Shown: positions 15,853-24,980, counted from the stretch's first letter. The stretch is 64,000 nt of DNA from Pontibacillus salicampi (GCF_042434395.1 NZ_JBHLTP010000003.1:806001-870000), one strand, 5' to 3'. Numbers and translations: made by a program. The notes: generated from the sequence alone by a model not told the origin.

Positions 15853-16206
15853 GTGAGTCTTTCCGTTCACTTCGAAACAAAACAACACGTTCTGTTAGTT
15901 CGATTAACAGGAGAATTGGATCACCACGAAGCGGAGAACCTTCGCAACAAATTTCAAAGTATTATGGTGAAGCAGAATGTTCAACATGTTGTCTTAAATC
16001 TTGAATCCCTTACGTTTATGGACAGCTCTGGCCTTGGTGTCATTCTTGGTAGATATAAAGAAGTACAACAAATTGGCGGGGAGATGGTAGTGTGTTCTAT
16101 TTCCCCAGCGGTCAAACGATTGTTCGAAATGTCTGGTTTGTTTAAGATAATTCGATTAGAAGAAAACGAAGCGTTTGCTCTAGAAACATTGGGGGTGGCG
16201 TCCTAA
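15853..16206 (+). CDS. spoIIAA: Anti-sigma F factor antagonist
   Basis: This 117-aa STAS-domain protein releases sigma-F by binding SpoIIAB when dephosphorylated. The phosphorylated serine is S58 in TFMDSSGLGVILGR. The start is GTG 15853, preceded by AGAGGAGG. It overlaps spoIIAB by one base, which keeps the two products in balance. SpoIIE, which dephosphorylates it in the forespore, is not in the window. Confidence 0.97.
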   Translation: MSLSVHFETKQHVLLVRLTGELDHHEAENLRNKFQSIMVKQNVQHVVLNLESLTFMDSSGLGVILGRYKEVQQIGGEMVVCSISPAVKRLFEMSGLFKIIRLEENEAFALETLGVAS

Positions 16207-16649
16207 TGAGTAAAAATGAAATGCATATTCAATTTTCTGCCCTAAGTGAAAACGAATCGTTTGCGCGTGTTACGGTAGCAGCCTTTGTTACGCAGCTTGA
16301 TCCTACGATGGATGAGTTGACAGAACTGAAGACTGTTGTATCAGAAGCCGTTACTAACTCTATTATCCATGGGTACAACGACACGGAGGAAGGATTAGTC
16401 CACATTGACTGTATTCTTGTCGATGGAAGTGTTGAAGTGACTATTTGGGATGATGGAATGGGTATCCCTAACCTCGAAGAAGCTAAGCAGCCGTTATACA
16501 CATCTAAGCCTGAATTAGAACGATCAGGAATGGGCTTTACTATTATGGAGAATTTTATGGACGAAGTAGACATTACTTCCATTCCCGGGCAAGGAACCAC
16601 CGTAAGACTGGTCAAACATCTAAAAAAAAGCAAAACCTTATGTAATTAA
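16206..16649 (+). CDS. spoIIAB: Anti-sigma F factor / serine kinase
   Basis: This 147-aa GHKL-type protein kinase binds sigma-F and phosphorylates SpoIIAA. The N box is EAVTNSIIHGYN near residue 45, and the G1 box is WDDGMGIPN near 80. A GMGF-type G2 motif (RSGMGFTIME) follows near residue 104. The start codon overlaps the stop of spoIIAA (TAATG). Its gene lies 12 bases before sigF in the classic tricistronic order. Confidence 0.97.
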   Translation: MSKNEMHIQFSALSENESFARVTVAAFVTQLDPTMDELTELKTVVSEAVTNSIIHGYNDTEEGLVHIDCILVDGSVEVTIWDDGMGIPNLEEAKQPLYTSKPELERSGMGFTIMENFMDEVDITSIPGQGTTVRLVKHLKKSKTLCN

Positions 16650-16661
16650 GGGGACATGCAT

Positions 16662-17417
16662 ATGGATGTGGAATTAAAGCAATCCTCCAAACAGGAGCAG
16701 TTGTCTGATGAACAGGTCAAACAATACATTGCCCGTAGTCAGCAGGGAGACCAGGAGGCCCGTAATACACTAGTGGAAAGGAACATGCGTCTTGTGTGGT
16801 CTGTAGTTCAGCGCTTTTTAAACAGAGGCTACGATCCTGATGATTTGTTCCAAATAGGGTGTATCGGACTTTTAAAATCTGTTGATAAATTTGACCTTTC
16901 CTATGATGTGAAATTTTCGACTTACGCTGTACCAATGATCATTGGTGAAATACAACGTTTTATTCGTGATGATGGAAGTGTGAAGGTTAGTCGTAGTTTG
17001 AAGGAAACAGGCAACAAAATCCGTAAGAAGAAGGATGAACTAACGAAGAAGCTAGGAAGAATTCCTACTGTTCACGAGTTAGCAGAGGAGCTTGACATTT
17101 CGCCAGAGGATGTAGTGCTTGCTCAAGAAGCTTCTAAATCACCACACTCCATTCATGAAACGGTGTATGAAAATGATGGGGATCCAATTACATTATTAGA
17201 TCAAATTGCAGATAATGATACTAAGTGGTTTGATAAGATAGCTTTACAGGAAGCTATCCGTGCCTTAGATGAGAGAGAAAGACTAATTGTGTACTTACGT
17301 TATTATAAGGATCAGACTCAGTCTGATGTTGCGGAGAGGTTAGGTATATCACAAGTACAAGTGTCTAGATTAGAGAAGAAAATCCTGCAATATATTAAGG
17401 ATCAAATGGATGAGTAG
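16662..17417 (+). CDS. sigF: RNA polymerase sporulation sigma factor F
   Basis: This 251-aa sigma-70-family factor switches on the first forespore gene set. Region 2 (NMRLVWSVVQRFLNRGYDPDDLFQIG...) and region 4 with the C-terminal helix-turn-helix QSDVAERLGISQVQVSRLEKK are intact. ATG 16662 is chosen over ATG 16656 because AAGGGG at 16648-16653 is 8 bases from it, and because the B. subtilis protein also begins MDVE. A strong terminator follows, separating it from the spoVA operon. Confidence 0.97.
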   Translation: MDVELKQSSKQEQLSDEQVKQYIARSQQGDQEARNTLVERNMRLVWSVVQRFLNRGYDPDDLFQIGCIGLLKSVDKFDLSYDVKFSTYAVPMIIGEIQRFIRDDGSVKVSRSLKETGNKIRKKKDELTKKLGRIPTVHELAEELDISPEDVVLAQEASKSPHSIHETVYENDGDPITLLDQIADNDTKWFDKIALQEAIRALDERERLIVYLRYYKDQTQSDVAERLGISQVQVSRLEKKILQYIKDQMDE

Positions 17418-17423
17418 TTTGGC

Positions 17424-17456
17424 AAGACTTCCCCGTGGAGGGAGGTCTTTTTTTTG
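17424..17456 (+). terminator. Terminator of the spoIIA operon
   Basis: A stem (AAGACTTCC / GGAGGTCTT, one wobble pair) is followed by eight T. Confidence 0.88.
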
Positions 17457-17486
17457 TGGGAATAAAGAATGCTTTACAGATATCCG

Positions 17487-17516
17487 GTATGAATATGACT
17501 CCTCTTACTCATACTA
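17487..17516 (+). promoter_or_regulatory. Sigma-G promoter of the spoVA operon
   Basis: GTATG (17487-17491), 18 bases, CATACTA (17510-17516). Both elements match the sigma-G consensus (GHATR, CATNHTA) without a mismatch and the spacing is right. The start codon of spoVAA is 33 bases further. Confidence 0.85.
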
Positions 17517-17548
17517 ACCATAACCTTCAAAGCGAATGGAGGGTCCAT

Positions 17549-18181
17549 GTGAGTGAAATTGTTTATATTCGAATGAAACAAAAAATAAACGCTAGCAAGA
17601 ATCAATCCCTATGCCTTTCAGATGTTGCCTATATTTCAGCTCCTTCAACGTGGAAGGAAACATTAGAAAGCATGAAGCTCTATACCATACAAGGGTCTGA
17701 TCGAAACATAGTGATTATGGATGTATTTAGAGTTATTTATTACTTACGAGATGTATTCCCGGATTTAGAGGTTCAACCAATAGGTCCCAACCAATCTATT
17801 GTTATGATTCAAAGGTCGAAAAAAAATCCCTCTATTTTGTTGGTAATCGTCATTTGGCTGCTGTTGTTTATAGGGGCAGCCATGGCCATTATTAATTTCC
17901 ATTTCGATGTCAGTATGGAAGCGGTACAGCAAAGGATACATTTCCTGTTAACAGGAAAGGAAGTGAAGCATCCATTATGGCTGGAGATTCCGTATTCCAT
18001 CGGTCTTGGTTTAGGGATGATACTTTTTTTTAATCATCTTTTTAAAAAGAGAATTAATGAAGAACCAAGTCCACTGGAAATTGAGATGCACAAATATCAG
18101 CAGGATTTAGATCAGTATGTTGTGTTTCATGAAAATGAACTTAGCAAGGGTTTGAACAATCATGATGACACGAGTTCTTGA
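17549..18181 (+). CDS. spoVAA: Stage V sporulation protein AA
   Basis: This 210-aa inner-forespore-membrane protein belongs to the channel complex that moves Ca-dipicolinate into the developing spore and releases it in germination. Two transmembrane segments lie near residues 95-118 and 148-167, followed by the conserved FKKRINEEPSPLEIEM stretch. The N-terminal soluble domain matches the two-domain fold known for SpoVAA. GTG 17549 is chosen over the longer frame from 17435 because GGAGGG precedes it and the sigma-G promoter lies inside the longer version. It overlaps spoVAB by 20 bases. Confidence 0.92.
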   Translation: MSEIVYIRMKQKINASKNQSLCLSDVAYISAPSTWKETLESMKLYTIQGSDRNIVIMDVFRVIYYLRDVFPDLEVQPIGPNQSIVMIQRSKKNPSILLVIVIWLLLFIGAAMAIINFHFDVSMEAVQQRIHFLLTGKEVKHPLWLEIPYSIGLGLGMILFFNHLFKKRINEEPSPLEIEMHKYQQDLDQYVVFHENELSKGLNNHDDTSS

Positions 18182-18578
18182 AGTATTTATCGGATTAAGC
18201 GGCGGACTTGCTGTTGGGGCTGGGTTTGTAGCGTTTCTAACGGTATTAGGAATTATTCCGAGATTGATACAACTAAGTAAGACCTTCACCTATACAAGAG
18301 TATATGAAACATGTGTCGTATTAGGAGTGCTGACTGGTACTTATTTAAGCTTTACTGATTTCACTCTTTCCTTCCCTGTTTTTCTTCTAGTCTTTTGGGG
18401 AGGGTTTCATGGAATCTTTATTGGAATGCTTGCAGCCGCTTTGACAGAGGTTCTTAATGTGTTTCCAGTATTAACGAGAAGAATTGGCATGGAGAATAGT
18501 ATGCTGTGGTTTTTGATGGCTATTGTACTAGGGAAAATTAGTGGTTCCTTATTTCAATGGCTGGTGTTTGTGAAATAA
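18162..18578 (+). CDS. spoVAB: Stage V sporulation protein AB
   Basis: This 138-aa integral membrane protein has about four hydrophobic segments and the conserved GLSGGLAVGAGFVAFLTVLGIIPRL opening. It is the second gene of the spoVA operon and part of the dipicolinate transport system. The start overlaps the end of spoVAA by 20 bases. B. subtilis SpoVAB is 141 aa. Confidence 0.92.
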   Translation: MMTRVLEVFIGLSGGLAVGAGFVAFLTVLGIIPRLIQLSKTFTYTRVYETCVVLGVLTGTYLSFTDFTLSFPVFLLVFWGGFHGIFIGMLAAALTEVLNVFPVLTRRIGMENSMLWFLMAIVLGKISGSLFQWLVFVK

Positions 18579-18592
18579 GATGAGGTGATAAG

Positions 18593-19048
18593 ATGAGCGA
18601 TAAATTTAATCAACAGCAGTATGATAAAACAGTTAAAGCCTATCAGCCAAAGCCTAATTTACTTGGTAATTGTGTTAGGGCATTTCTCGTCGGTGGGGCT
18701 ATTTGTTTATTCGGACAGTTTCTAACAGGCTTTTATATGAATGTATTCCATATGACAGAGAGACAAGCGGGCAACCCCACAGTAACCACGTTGATACTAT
18801 TAGCAGCTCTGTTAACGGGATTTGGAGTGTATGACAGAATTGCTCAATTTGCTGGTGCAGGCTCAGCCGTCCCTGTGACAGGCTTTGCCAATTCCATTAC
18901 AAGTGCCGCGCTAGAACATAAGAGTGAGGGATATGTGTTAGGCGTTGCAACCAATCTGTTCAAGCTCGCGGGCTCTGTTATTGTCTATGGAGTTGTATCG
19001 GCATATATTGTCGGGATTGTTCGTCAGTTATTTAAAATGTTGATGTAG
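18593..19048 (+). CDS. spoVAC: Stage V sporulation protein AC
   Basis: This 151-aa membrane protein has a charged N-terminus and four hydrophobic segments. SpoVAC of B. subtilis behaves as a mechanosensitive channel and is thought to gate dipicolinate release. The FAGAGSAVPVTGFANSITS motif shared with SpoVAEb is present. GAGGTGA lies before the ATG. It is followed after 11 bases by spoVAD. Confidence 0.94.
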   Translation: MSDKFNQQQYDKTVKAYQPKPNLLGNCVRAFLVGGAICLFGQFLTGFYMNVFHMTERQAGNPTVTTLILLAALLTGFGVYDRIAQFAGAGSAVPVTGFANSITSAALEHKSEGYVLGVATNLFKLAGSVIVYGVVSAYIVGIVRQLFKMLM

Positions 19049-19059
19049 GAGGATGTCGC

Positions 19060-20076
19060 ATGCGCCATTTAGGGAAGCAAACGTGGATGTATGAAAATCG
19101 AATATATTTAAACGCAAGTGGCACTGCAGTAGGTCCCAAGGAAGCTAAAGGACCTCTAGCAGATACATTTGACAAACAGTATGAGGAGTTACATTGTAAT
19201 GAAGCCAATTGGGAGCTAGCTGAGCGAAAGCTGATGGAAGATTCGGTGGAGATATGCTTGCAAAAGGCCAATATGTCTAAAGAGCAAATAGATATCTTCC
19301 TAGCTGGTGATTTGCTGAATCAAAACGTTACATCGAATTATGTGGCAAGAACACTTTCCATTCCCTTTCTATGTATGTTTGGAGCATGTTCTACTTCCAT
19401 GGAAACACTGGCCGTGGGTAGTGCTTTAGTGGATGCAGGCTTTGCTAATCATATTGTAGCTGCAGTGAGTAGTCATAATGCAACGGCTGAGCGCCAGTTT
19501 CGATATCCTACAGAATATGGTGGTCAAAAGCCAAAAACAATGACGTCAACCGTCACCGGAGCAGGTGCAGGGCTTGTATCAAAAGTCAAGTCTCAGATTC
19601 GCATTGAATGTGCCACAATCGGAAGAGTGATGGATTTTGGTACAAAGGATCCGTTTGATATGGGTTCAGCTATGGCTCCAGCAGCCTACGATACCATCAA
19701 GCACCATTTTGAAGACACTGGCAGAAAACCAGAAGACTATGATCTCATCGTAACGGGTGATTTGTCTAGCGTTGGCAGTCCCATCCTCAAGGATATGCTG
19801 AAAGAGGATGGATACAATATGGAAAAGGTCCATAATGACTGTGGCTTGATGGTGTATAACAGTGATCAGAATGTACTTGCTGGGGGGAGCGGTTGTGCTT
19901 GTTCAGCGGTCGTGACCTACGGGCATATAGTTCAAGCCATTCAAGAAGGAAGATATCATAAAGTGCTGGTAGTTGCTACTGGTGCCCTGATGAGTCCGAC
20001 TATGGTACAGCAAAAAGAAACCATTCCCACTATAGCCCACGGAGTTGTACTTATGAGAGAGGATGGTGAGGGATAA
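19060..20076 (+). CDS. spoVAD: Stage V sporulation protein AD
   Basis: This 338-aa soluble protein has a thiolase-like (KAS III) fold. SpoVAD of B. subtilis binds dipicolinic acid directly. Recognisable segments are FGACSTSMETLAVGS near residue 107, GGSGCACSAVV near 276 and the C-terminal GALMSPT near 308. It lies on the outer face of the inner spore membrane in known spores. The gene ends exactly where spoVAEb begins. Confidence 0.95.
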   Translation: MRHLGKQTWMYENRIYLNASGTAVGPKEAKGPLADTFDKQYEELHCNEANWELAERKLMEDSVEICLQKANMSKEQIDIFLAGDLLNQNVTSNYVARTLSIPFLCMFGACSTSMETLAVGSALVDAGFANHIVAAVSSHNATAERQFRYPTEYGGQKPKTMTSTVTGAGAGLVSKVKSQIRIECATIGRVMDFGTKDPFDMGSAMAPAAYDTIKHHFEDTGRKPEDYDLIVTGDLSSVGSPILKDMLKEDGYNMEKVHNDCGLMVYNSDQNVLAGGSGCACSAVVTYGHIVQAIQEGRYHKVLVVATGALMSPTMVQQKETIPTIAHGVVLMREDGEG

Positions 20077-20427
20077 ATGGATTATGTATGGGCATTTATA
20101 GTAGGTGGAGGCATATGTGTTATTGGCCAGATCCTATTTGACGTATTTCGGTTGACCCCTGCGCACGTTATGTCTTCATTTGTAGTTGCTGGCGCCGTTT
20201 TAGATGGATTTAATATCTATGACAAATTAATTGAATTTGCTGGCGCTGGTGCAACGGTTCCTATTACCAGCTTTGGCCATTCTTTAGTACATGGTGCGAT
20301 GGAGCAGGCAGAAGAGAATGGATTAATCGGAATTGCCATGGGGATTTTTAATCTTACTTCTGTTGGTATATCATCAGCTATTTTATTTGGCTTTTTAGTA
20401 GCTGTCATTTTTAAACCGAAGGGATAG
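20077..20427 (+). CDS. spoVAEB: Stage V sporulation protein AEb
   Basis: This 116-aa membrane protein is related to SpoVAC, with three to four hydrophobic segments and the FAGAGATVPITSFGHSLVHG motif near residue 50. It belongs to the minimal spoVAC-AD-AEb set found in all spore-forming Bacilli and needed for dipicolinate movement. It abuts both spoVAD and spoVAEa, with no intergenic base on the left and none on the right. Confidence 0.93.
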   Translation: MDYVWAFIVGGGICVIGQILFDVFRLTPAHVMSSFVVAGAVLDGFNIYDKLIEFAGAGATVPITSFGHSLVHGAMEQAEENGLIGIAMGIFNLTSVGISSAILFGFLVAVIFKPKG

Positions 20428-21027
20428 ATGACGATGGATCCCAAGAAAGTAATTGTTATAACCGATGGGGACGAATATGCCAGGAAAGCAATCGATCATC
20501 TGGCAACGTCCATTGGGGGTACATGCCTCGGACATCTTGCTGCCAATCCGACTACAGCTACGAAGGAAGAATTCTTAAAAGCAATACATTCAGCACCTAG
20601 TGAACCGATTTATGTTCTTTTCGATGATGCAGGCGTTCCAGGGATTGGCCCAGGCGAGAAGGTGCTATTGCAAATGGCACAGGAGCAATCCATTTCTATC
20701 ATTGGCGCCATTGCCGTTGCCTCTCATACAAAATTCCAGGAGTGGTCGCGCTTTGATTTCGCTGTAGACGGCGATGGAGAATTGATTCCTTTTGGTGTAG
20801 ATAAAGAGGGGATAGCGGAATTGGAAGTGGGAAGGATAAGCGGGGATACCGTTTATTGCTTGGATCAGCTAGATATCCCAACTATTGTTGCTATAGGTGA
20901 TATCGGTAAGATGCGCGGGAAGGATGACGTTGCTAAAGGTGCGCCTATTACTAGAAGGGCTGTTGAATTGATTCTCGAAAGGGCTGAAGTAAATGAGAAC
21001 TCAAACGGAAACACCAATATCTTCTGA
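20428..21027 (+). CDS. spoVAEA: Stage V sporulation protein AEa
   Basis: This 199-aa predicted soluble protein starts with a nucleotide-binding-like VIVITDGDEYARKAID and contains FDDAGVPGIGPGE near residue 70 and the late GDIGKMRGKDDVAKGAPITRRA. It is the SpoVAEa/YhfT-type subunit, present in Bacillus spoVA operons but absent from Clostridia; its role is unsettled. The 3' end overlaps spoVAF by 35 bases. ATG 20428 has AAGGGA upstream; a second ATG six bases on is possible. Confidence 0.9.
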   Translation: MTMDPKKVIVITDGDEYARKAIDHLATSIGGTCLGHLAANPTTATKEEFLKAIHSAPSEPIYVLFDDAGVPGIGPGEKVLLQMAQEQSISIIGAIAVASHTKFQEWSRFDFAVDGDGELIPFGVDKEGIAELEVGRISGDTVYCLDQLDIPTIVAIGDIGKMRGKDDVAKGAPITRRAVELILERAEVNENSNGNTNIF

Positions 21028-22459
21028 TATTAAAAAAAATGAGCAGTTTATGAAGGATACAGTTGGTGTAGGTGTCTCTTTTGATCTTGGATACAGACAA
21101 ATTACCATTTTTGACCAGAAGATAGACATTTATTATTTAACTGGAATGTGTGATACGGCTTACATTATTGAATTGATGAAGGAATTAATTGAAATAAATG
21201 ATGTAGAGCGGCATGTAAAATCGAAATTACCTTCCATCATAGAGAATCGATTAGTTCACCAGCAAGTAACTAAAATTACATCTATGGGTGAAGCTGTGAC
21301 CCAAATGCTATCTGGACTTATTGTTATTTTTATTGAAGATTTTGAAGAAGCATTTGTCGTGGATGTTCGTAGTTATCCGGGAAGAACTCCTAAGGAACCT
21401 GACACAGAAAAAGTAGTAAGAGGAAGCAGAGATGGTTATACCGAGAACATTATTGAAAATACTGCGCTTACGAGAAGAAGGGTAAGAGATGAACGACTAA
21501 GACATGAGATCTTCCAGGTTGGGGAGCGGTCTAAAACAGACATATGTATATCTTACCTAAAAGATGTTGCAGACCCTGATTTAATTGATTTGCTTAAACA
21601 GGAAATAAAGAGTATTAATGTAGATGGAGTGTCAATGGCTGATAAGACCATAGAAGAATATATTGTTAGTCAAGGGAAAAACCCCTTCCCTCTCGTTCGA
21701 TATACGGAGCGTCCAGATGTTGCCTCTGCCCATCTGTTTGAGGGGCATGTTCTTATCATGGTGGATACGAGTCCTAGTATGATTATTACACCAACCACCT
21801 TCTTCCACCACGTCCAGCATGCGGAGGAATATCGACAGACACCAATGGTTGGGTCGTTTGTTAGATGGGTAAGGTACCTTGGTATTTTTGCATCCGTTTT
21901 TTTATTGCCATTATGGATTCTTTTCGTAATGGATCCATCCCTGCTCCCGCCAGCATTACAATACATTGGACCCCAGGATGAGAGCAATATTCCTGTCGTC
22001 CTTCAGATTATCCTTGCTGATATAGGGATTGAATTTCTAAGGATAGCCGCCATTCATACTCCTACACCATTATCGACCGCAATGGGGTTAATTGCTGCTG
22101 TACTAATCGGGCAAATTGCCATAGATGTAGGATTGTTTATACCGGAAGTAATATTGTATGTATCTGTCGCGGCGATTGGTTCCTTCTCCACTCCTAGCTA
22201 CGAACTAAGTGTAGCCAATAAGATGAGCAGAATTGCACTAGTCATTTTAACAGGGTTGTTTGGGATTAATGGGTTTATGATTGGGAGTACGCTGTATATC
22301 CTGTTGTTAACAGCAACAAGGTCATTAAGTACACCATATTTCTGGCCATTTATACCGTTTAATTATAGCGCAATGATGCAAATATTATTTCGGGTTGCTG
22401 TACCATTATCGAAAAAACGCCCCAGCATCGTGCATCCAAGGAATGACAACAGACAATAA
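20993..22459 (+). CDS. spoVAF: Stage V sporulation protein AF (GerA-type)
   Basis: This 488-aa membrane protein is homologous to the A subunit of GerA-family germinant receptors. The N-terminal soluble domain covers about residues 1-290 and includes SYPGRTPKEPDTEKVVRGSRDGYTE and RVRDERLR. Four to five transmembrane segments follow (about 290-470). SpoVAF is thought to speed germination as part of a receptor-like complex. It overlaps spoVAEa by 35 bases and closes the seven-gene operon in the same order as B. subtilis. Confidence 0.95.
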   Translation: MRTQTETPISSDIKKNEQFMKDTVGVGVSFDLGYRQITIFDQKIDIYYLTGMCDTAYIIELMKELIEINDVERHVKSKLPSIIENRLVHQQVTKITSMGEAVTQMLSGLIVIFIEDFEEAFVVDVRSYPGRTPKEPDTEKVVRGSRDGYTENIIENTALTRRRVRDERLRHEIFQVGERSKTDICISYLKDVADPDLIDLLKQEIKSINVDGVSMADKTIEEYIVSQGKNPFPLVRYTERPDVASAHLFEGHVLIMVDTSPSMIITPTTFFHHVQHAEEYRQTPMVGSFVRWVRYLGIFASVFLLPLWILFVMDPSLLPPALQYIGPQDESNIPVVLQIILADIGIEFLRIAAIHTPTPLSTAMGLIAAVLIGQIAIDVGLFIPEVILYVSVAAIGSFSTPSYELSVANKMSRIALVILTGLFGINGFMIGSTLYILLLTATRSLSTPYFWPFIPFNYSAMMQILFRVAVPLSKKRPSIVHPRNDNRQ

Positions 22460-22522
22460 ATTAATATTGAACAAACGTACTTTCTGTGATAAATTGATTT
22501 TAATCTTTCAGTGCGTAAAAGG

Positions 22523-22553
22523 AAAGAAGGCGGTGTAACTGTCTTCTTTTTTC
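22523..22553 (+). terminator. Terminator after the spoVA operon
   Basis: Short stem (AAAGAAG..C / G.CTTCTTT) around a nine-base loop, followed by T residues. Confidence 0.6.
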
Positions 22554-22640
22554 TAATCCATACCGGATCCTTCTATTTTAAACAATACAGAGTGAATAAT
22601 TTGAATGTTGTAAATATATAAAGAACCAGGGGTGAGGAAG

Positions 22641-23942
22641 ATGAACCATACGACAATAAATGATAGCGGCCATCTCGAAATAGCCGGGGTGGATGTGGTT
22701 GACTTAGCCAATACATATGGAACACCTTTGTTTATCTATGATGTAGAACGAATCCGAAGTAATGCAAGAGGCTTTGTTTCCGCGTTTGAAAAACAGGGAG
22801 TGACAGCACAGGTTGCGTATGCATCCAAAGCGTTTTCTTCCATTGCTATGCTTCAGGTTGCGAAAGAAGAAGGGCTGAGCTTAGATGTGGTTTCACAAGG
22901 GGAACTCTATACAGCCATTCAAGCAGAATTTCCAAAGGACAGAATTCATCTTCATGGCAATAATAAGAGTTTAGAAGAATTGGAGATGGCAATAACAGAA
23001 GACATCGGGTGTATCGTGGTAGATAATTTTCATGAAATAGAGCTTTTACATGCATTACTTGAGGAACATGGCAAGGAAATGGATGTTCTGTTGCGTGTCA
23101 CACCAGGAATCGAAGCACATACGCACGATTACATTTTAACTGGCCAGGAAGATTCCAAGTTTGGATTTGATTTATGGAATGGTCAGGCAGAGCAAGCATT
23201 GATGCGTATGCTTGGGATGGACAGAGTTCATGTGAAAGGACTGCATTGCCACATTGGCTCTCAAATTTTTGAAACACATGGTTTTGTTTTAGCAGTGAAA
23301 AAACTGTTCGAGGCATTAGGTAGTTGGAATGAGCTGCATGGCTTCGTTCCAGAAATTATGAACCTCGGTGGCGGCTTTGGGATCAAGTACACGGATGAAG
23401 ACGAGCCACTACCGCTACCTACCTATGTCAATCAGCTCGTAGAAGAAGTAAAAGTTCAGTCAAAGCGGTTTGACTTTCCCATACCAGAGATTTGGATAGA
23501 ACCAGGAAGGGCCATCGTTGGTGACGCCGGGACAACATTATATACAGTGGGAGCATCGAAGCACATCCCTAACGTACGCACCTATGTGTCTGTTGATGGA
23601 GGCATGACGGATAATTTACGTCCCGCCTTGTATCATGCAAAATACGAAGCTGTAGCAGCGAATAAAATGCTGGAACCAAAAAATGAAACAGTTTCCGTTG
23701 CGGGAAAGTGCTGTGAATCCGGAGATATGTTAATATGGGATGTGGACGTTCCGAAACTTGAAAGCGGCGACCTGCTGGCAACCTTTAGTACAGGTGCTTA
23801 TGGATATTCAATGAGTAACCATTACAACCGATTCCCTAAGGCTGCTGTGGTATTTGTAGAAAATGGACAACATCAGCTTGTCATAAAGAGGGAGTCCTAT
23901 CAAGAGGTTACTCGCTTGGATTTGCCTTATGAACGTCTTTAA
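22641..23942 (+). CDS. lysA: Diaminopimelate decarboxylase
   Basis: This 433-aa PLP enzyme makes L-lysine from meso-diaminopimelate, the last step of lysine synthesis. The PLP lysine is in VAYASKAFSS near residue 60. HIGSQIF, LGGGFGI, the phosphate-binding EPGRAIVGDAG and the substrate-binding CCESGD are all intact. ATG 22641 is preferred over GTG 22632 because GGTGAGG precedes it. The gene follows spoVAF and precedes ppiB as in B. subtilis. No lysine riboswitch is evident in the 180-base upstream gap. Confidence 0.97.
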   Translation: MNHTTINDSGHLEIAGVDVVDLANTYGTPLFIYDVERIRSNARGFVSAFEKQGVTAQVAYASKAFSSIAMLQVAKEEGLSLDVVSQGELYTAIQAEFPKDRIHLHGNNKSLEELEMAITEDIGCIVVDNFHEIELLHALLEEHGKEMDVLLRVTPGIEAHTHDYILTGQEDSKFGFDLWNGQAEQALMRMLGMDRVHVKGLHCHIGSQIFETHGFVLAVKKLFEALGSWNELHGFVPEIMNLGGGFGIKYTDEDEPLPLPTYVNQLVEEVKVQSKRFDFPIPEIWIEPGRAIVGDAGTTLYTVGASKHIPNVRTYVSVDGGMTDNLRPALYHAKYEAVAANKMLEPKNETVSVAGKCCESGDMLIWDVDVPKLESGDLLATFSTGAYGYSMSNHYNRFPKAAVVFVENGQHQLVIKRESYQEVTRLDLPYERL

Positions 23943-23964
23943 ATGAAAGAGGAGGAAAACATAT

Positions 23965-24399
23965 ATGAAAAAAGGTACTATAGAATTTGAAAATGGTGAA
24001 AAAATTGTATTTGAATTATTTGAAGATGCAGCACCAGGGACCGTTGCAAATTTCGAGAAATTAGCTAACTCTCAATTTTATGATGGTCTAACCTTCCATA
24101 GAGTGATTCCAGAGTTCGTTATCCAGGGAGGCTGCCCGGAAGGTAATGGACGTGGGGGACCAGGATACACTATTAAATGTGAAACAGAAGGAAACCCTCA
24201 TAAACATAATCGTGGATCTCTTTCCATGGCTCACGCAGGTAAGGATACAGGCGGCAGTCAGTTCTTTGTTGTATTAGAGCCTCAGCCTCATTTAGATGGA
24301 CGTCATACTGTTTTCGGTCAAGTGACTGAAGGGTTAGATTCCATTGATCGAGTACGCGTAGGCGATGTAATGAAGAAAGTAACCGTTGTGGAAGAGTAG
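23965..24399 (+). CDS. ppiB: Peptidyl-prolyl cis-trans isomerase (cyclophilin)
   Basis: This 144-aa cytosolic cyclophilin catalyses proline isomerisation during folding. The catalytic FHRVIPEFVIQGG segment is near residue 46 and GSLSMAHAGKDTGGSQFFV near 88-106, with the late LDGRHTVFGQVTEGLD. The length is that of the single-domain bacterial type. GGAGG precedes the ATG, and a terminator overlaps its stop codon. Confidence 0.96.
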   Translation: MKKGTIEFENGEKIVFELFEDAAPGTVANFEKLANSQFYDGLTFHRVIPEFVIQGGCPEGNGRGGPGYTIKCETEGNPHKHNRGSLSMAHAGKDTGGSQFFVVLEPQPHLDGRHTVFGQVTEGLDSIDRVRVGDVMKKVTVVEE

Positions 24400-24425
24400 G
24401 TCGTAAAGACTTACTCTTTTTTTTT
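24392..24425 (+). terminator. Terminator of ppiB
   Basis: An 11-bp stem (AAGAGTAGGTC / GACTTACTCTT, one wobble pair) with a five-base loop and a long T run; the left arm covers the stop codon. Confidence 0.88.
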
Positions 24426-24524
24426 GAAACTGTGGGTTACTTTTCACGTTTTCTTTAGTACATACGCTTTCTTCATGTATTAGGTAAGCGAAATGCAAGA
24501 AAAGAAAGCAGAGGATTGATAGCC

Positions 24525-24980
24525 GTGTGGACAATGATAGGGCTTCTGATACTAATAGCTCCATGCAGCGTACTTATCCATGAATGTGGGCACGCGCTAA
24601 CTGCATGGATACATAAAGCAGAATATATCTATTTACATTTAGGGATTGGTCCTAAGGTATGGAATGTACATACAGAGCACTTCCAATTCCAAATCAATTT
24701 ACTTTTCCTTGTGGGAGCAATGGCGTTGTATGAACGAAAAGAGGCTTTTTCTAAAGCGGAACAAGCAATTATTTCTTTAGCAGGTCCTTTGGCGAACGGT
24801 CTTGCAGCTGGGGGAGGATTAGTTCTTTACCAATGGCTCCCCTTACCGATCGTTGCTATGTTCATCGCCTTCAATGGGTGGCTATGTGTTATGAATTTGA
24901 TTCCATATCGAGTCGGCTCTAAGCGTTCTGACGGATACATCACTCTTCAATCGATAATTGGCCAGCAACGTTCTCCCTAA
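24525..24980 (+). CDS. Small M50-type site-2 metalloprotease homologue
   Basis: This 151-aa membrane protein has the M50 zinc motif HECGH in its first transmembrane segment (near residue 21). The second motif is replaced by LIPYRVGSKRSDGY, where the Asp may serve as the third ligand, and LAGPLANGLAAG is typical of the second helix. It is among the smallest members of the site-2 protease group, and neither PDZ nor CBS domain is present. A substrate is unknown. The start is GTG 24525, placed 10 bases after GAGG. It lies where B. subtilis has sipS and the riboflavin operon. Confidence 0.75.
   Translation: MWTMIGLLILIAPCSVLIHECGHALTAWIHKAEYIYLHLGIGPKVWNVHTEHFQFQINLLFLVGAMALYERKEAFSKAEQAIISLAGPLANGLAAGGGLVLYQWLPLPIVAMFIAFNGWLCVMNLIPYRVGSKRSDGYITLQSIIGQQRSP

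Noticed and set aside
16229..16633. 134-aa minus-strand frame opposite spoIIAB
   Set aside because: Antisense to a clear GHKL kinase, with no ribosome site and no family resemblance.
22460..22640. Lysine riboswitch before lysA
   Set aside because: The 180-base gap holds only a terminator and short AT-rich sequence; it lacks the size and paired elements of an L-box.
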